From the NCBI GenBank assembly GCA_937995275.1, contig CALKKN010000303.1:1-7747 (forward strand): DNA of 7,747 bases, written 5' to 3'. Position 1 is the stretch's first letter, and each line of letters begins with the position of its first letter. Source of the DNA: an uncultured Lysobacterales bacterium. GTDB taxonomy: Bacteria > Pseudomonadota > Gammaproteobacteria > Xanthomonadales > SZUA-36. The notes below the pieces were generated by a model, which was not told the DNA's origin, did not search any database, and was given only the letters and a program-made list of their open reading frames with translations. Made by a program: the position numbers and the translations under genes. Below, piece by piece: positions 7,045 to 7,747 of the stretch.

Positions 7045-7747
7045 AATTCCCCGCCGCATCCGGAACGTATCGGGGTGGCGGCCGCCCTGGCCGCATACAT
7101 CTTCTGGGGCCTGGCGCCGATCTACTTCAAGTGGATCGATGCGGTGCCGCCGCTGGAGATCATCGCGCACCGCATACTCTGGTCGATTCCTTTCCTGGCG
7201 GGTTTCCTGCTGCTGCGCGACGGCCGGCGCTTCTGGTCGCGCATGCGCCTGCCCCTGCGCTCGATTGCCGTGCTGCTGCTGTCCGGAACCCTGGTGGTGG
7301 CGAACTGGCTGATCTTCGTCTGGGCGGTGGTCAACGGGCAGGTCCTGTCCACCAGCCTGGGTTACTTCATCGGCCCGTTGGTGAACTTCCTGCTGGGTTT
7401 TCTGTTCCTGCACGAGCGCATGACGCGCGTGCAGCGGCTCGGCGTGCTGATCGCCGCCTCCGGGACGGTCTATCTGGGCTGGTATCTCGGCGCGGCGCCC
7501 TGGATTTCGCTCGGCCTGGCTTTCTCCTTCGGCTTTTACGGCCTGGTGCGCAAGGTCCTCGATGTCGGGCCGATGGTGGGGCTGTTGTGGGAGACGCTGC
7601 TGCTGTCGCTGCCGGCGGTGGCCTTCCTGGCCTGGTCGGCGGAGCGGGGCCGGCTGTACTTCGGCAGCACGGCCGGTGTCTCCCAGGACCTGCTGCTGGC
7701 CCTGGCCGGACTGGTCACCGTGCTGCCGTTGATCTGGTTCAACATCG
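7027..7747 (+). CDS. rarD: RarD-type EamA/DMT-family transporter (3' end outside window)
   Basis: The 240 codons visible encode an integral inner-membrane protein of the drug/metabolite transporter superfamily, RarD subgroup. Matches to E. coli RarD are clear along the whole length, for example ALAAYIFWGLAPIYFK, HRILWSIPF, ANWLIFVWAV, SLGYFIGPLVN and GLAFSFGFYGLVRK. Hydrophobic helices are visible at about 15-34, 45-63, 78-97, 105-125, 137-153, 157-173, 185-203 and 221-240; the last two helices of the ten expected lie beyond the edge (family about 295 residues). The natural substrate is not known; the name comes from a chloramphenicol-resistance phenotype. No ATG is available at the front. 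TTG 7027 is used here because it gives a short polar lead before helix 1; GTG 7036 is nearly as good, and GTG 7075 (GGAA upstream) would trim helix 1. None has a strong ribosome site. It lies 19 nt after aspS and may be transcribed with it. Confidence 0.92.
   Translation, partial: MSSVPGNSPPHPERIGVAAALAAYIFWGLAPIYFKWIDAVPPLEIIAHRILWSIPFLAGFLLLRDGRRFWSRMRLPLRSIAVLLLSGTLVVANWLIFVWAVVNGQVLSTSLGYFIGPLVNFLLGFLFLHERMTRVQRLGVLIAASGTVYLGWYLGAAPWISLGLAFSFGFYGLVRKVLDVGPMVGLLWETLLLSLPAVAFLAWSAERGRLYFGSTAGVSQDLLLALAGLVTVLPLIWFNI

Overview
The window is GC-rich bacterial chromosome, read as most likely from a gammaproteobacterium. That reading rests mainly on the fmdB-aspS gene pair and on the close likeness of the AspRS to the E. 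coli/Pseudomonas type. No rRNA, tRNA, CRISPR array, insertion sequence or phage gene is visible. Six protein genes fill almost the whole window, in two divergent blocks that share a 179-bp spacer (4664-4842).

Left block, minus strand (4663 down to 1). In transcription order it holds a secreted M49-family (dipeptidyl-peptidase III-like) lipoprotein, proB (glutamate 5-kinase, GTG start), proA (glutamate-5-semialdehyde dehydrogenase) and a free-standing class I glutamine amidotransferase whose 3' end lies beyond the window edge. Gaps are 21, 9 and 10 nt, so one transcript is likely. ProB and ProA carry out the first two steps of proline synthesis from glutamate; the last enzyme, ProC, is not in the window. 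The peptidase at the head and the amidotransferase at the tail could feed amino acids or glutamate into this route, but that is inference. From remembered family sequences, both ProB and ProA look like the form typical of Bacteroidota rather than the E. coli/Xanthomonas form.

Right block, plus strand (4843 to 7747). It holds a small FmdB-type zinc-ribbon protein with an Ala/Lys-rich tail, aspS (aspartyl-tRNA synthetase, complete) and rarD (EamA/DMT-family membrane transporter, cut by the window edge). A perfect TATAAT lies just upstream of fmdB. A perfect 8-bp inverted repeat spans the start region of rarD, which has no ATG start.

Most of this is ordinary housekeeping DNA. The points worth a second look are the peptidase-proline-amidotransferase cluster, the lineage of its proBA pair, the short HExxH zinc motif of the M49 protein, the mixed tRNA-specificity residues of AspRS, and the rarD start hairpin. 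I did not find a clear new defence or mobile system.
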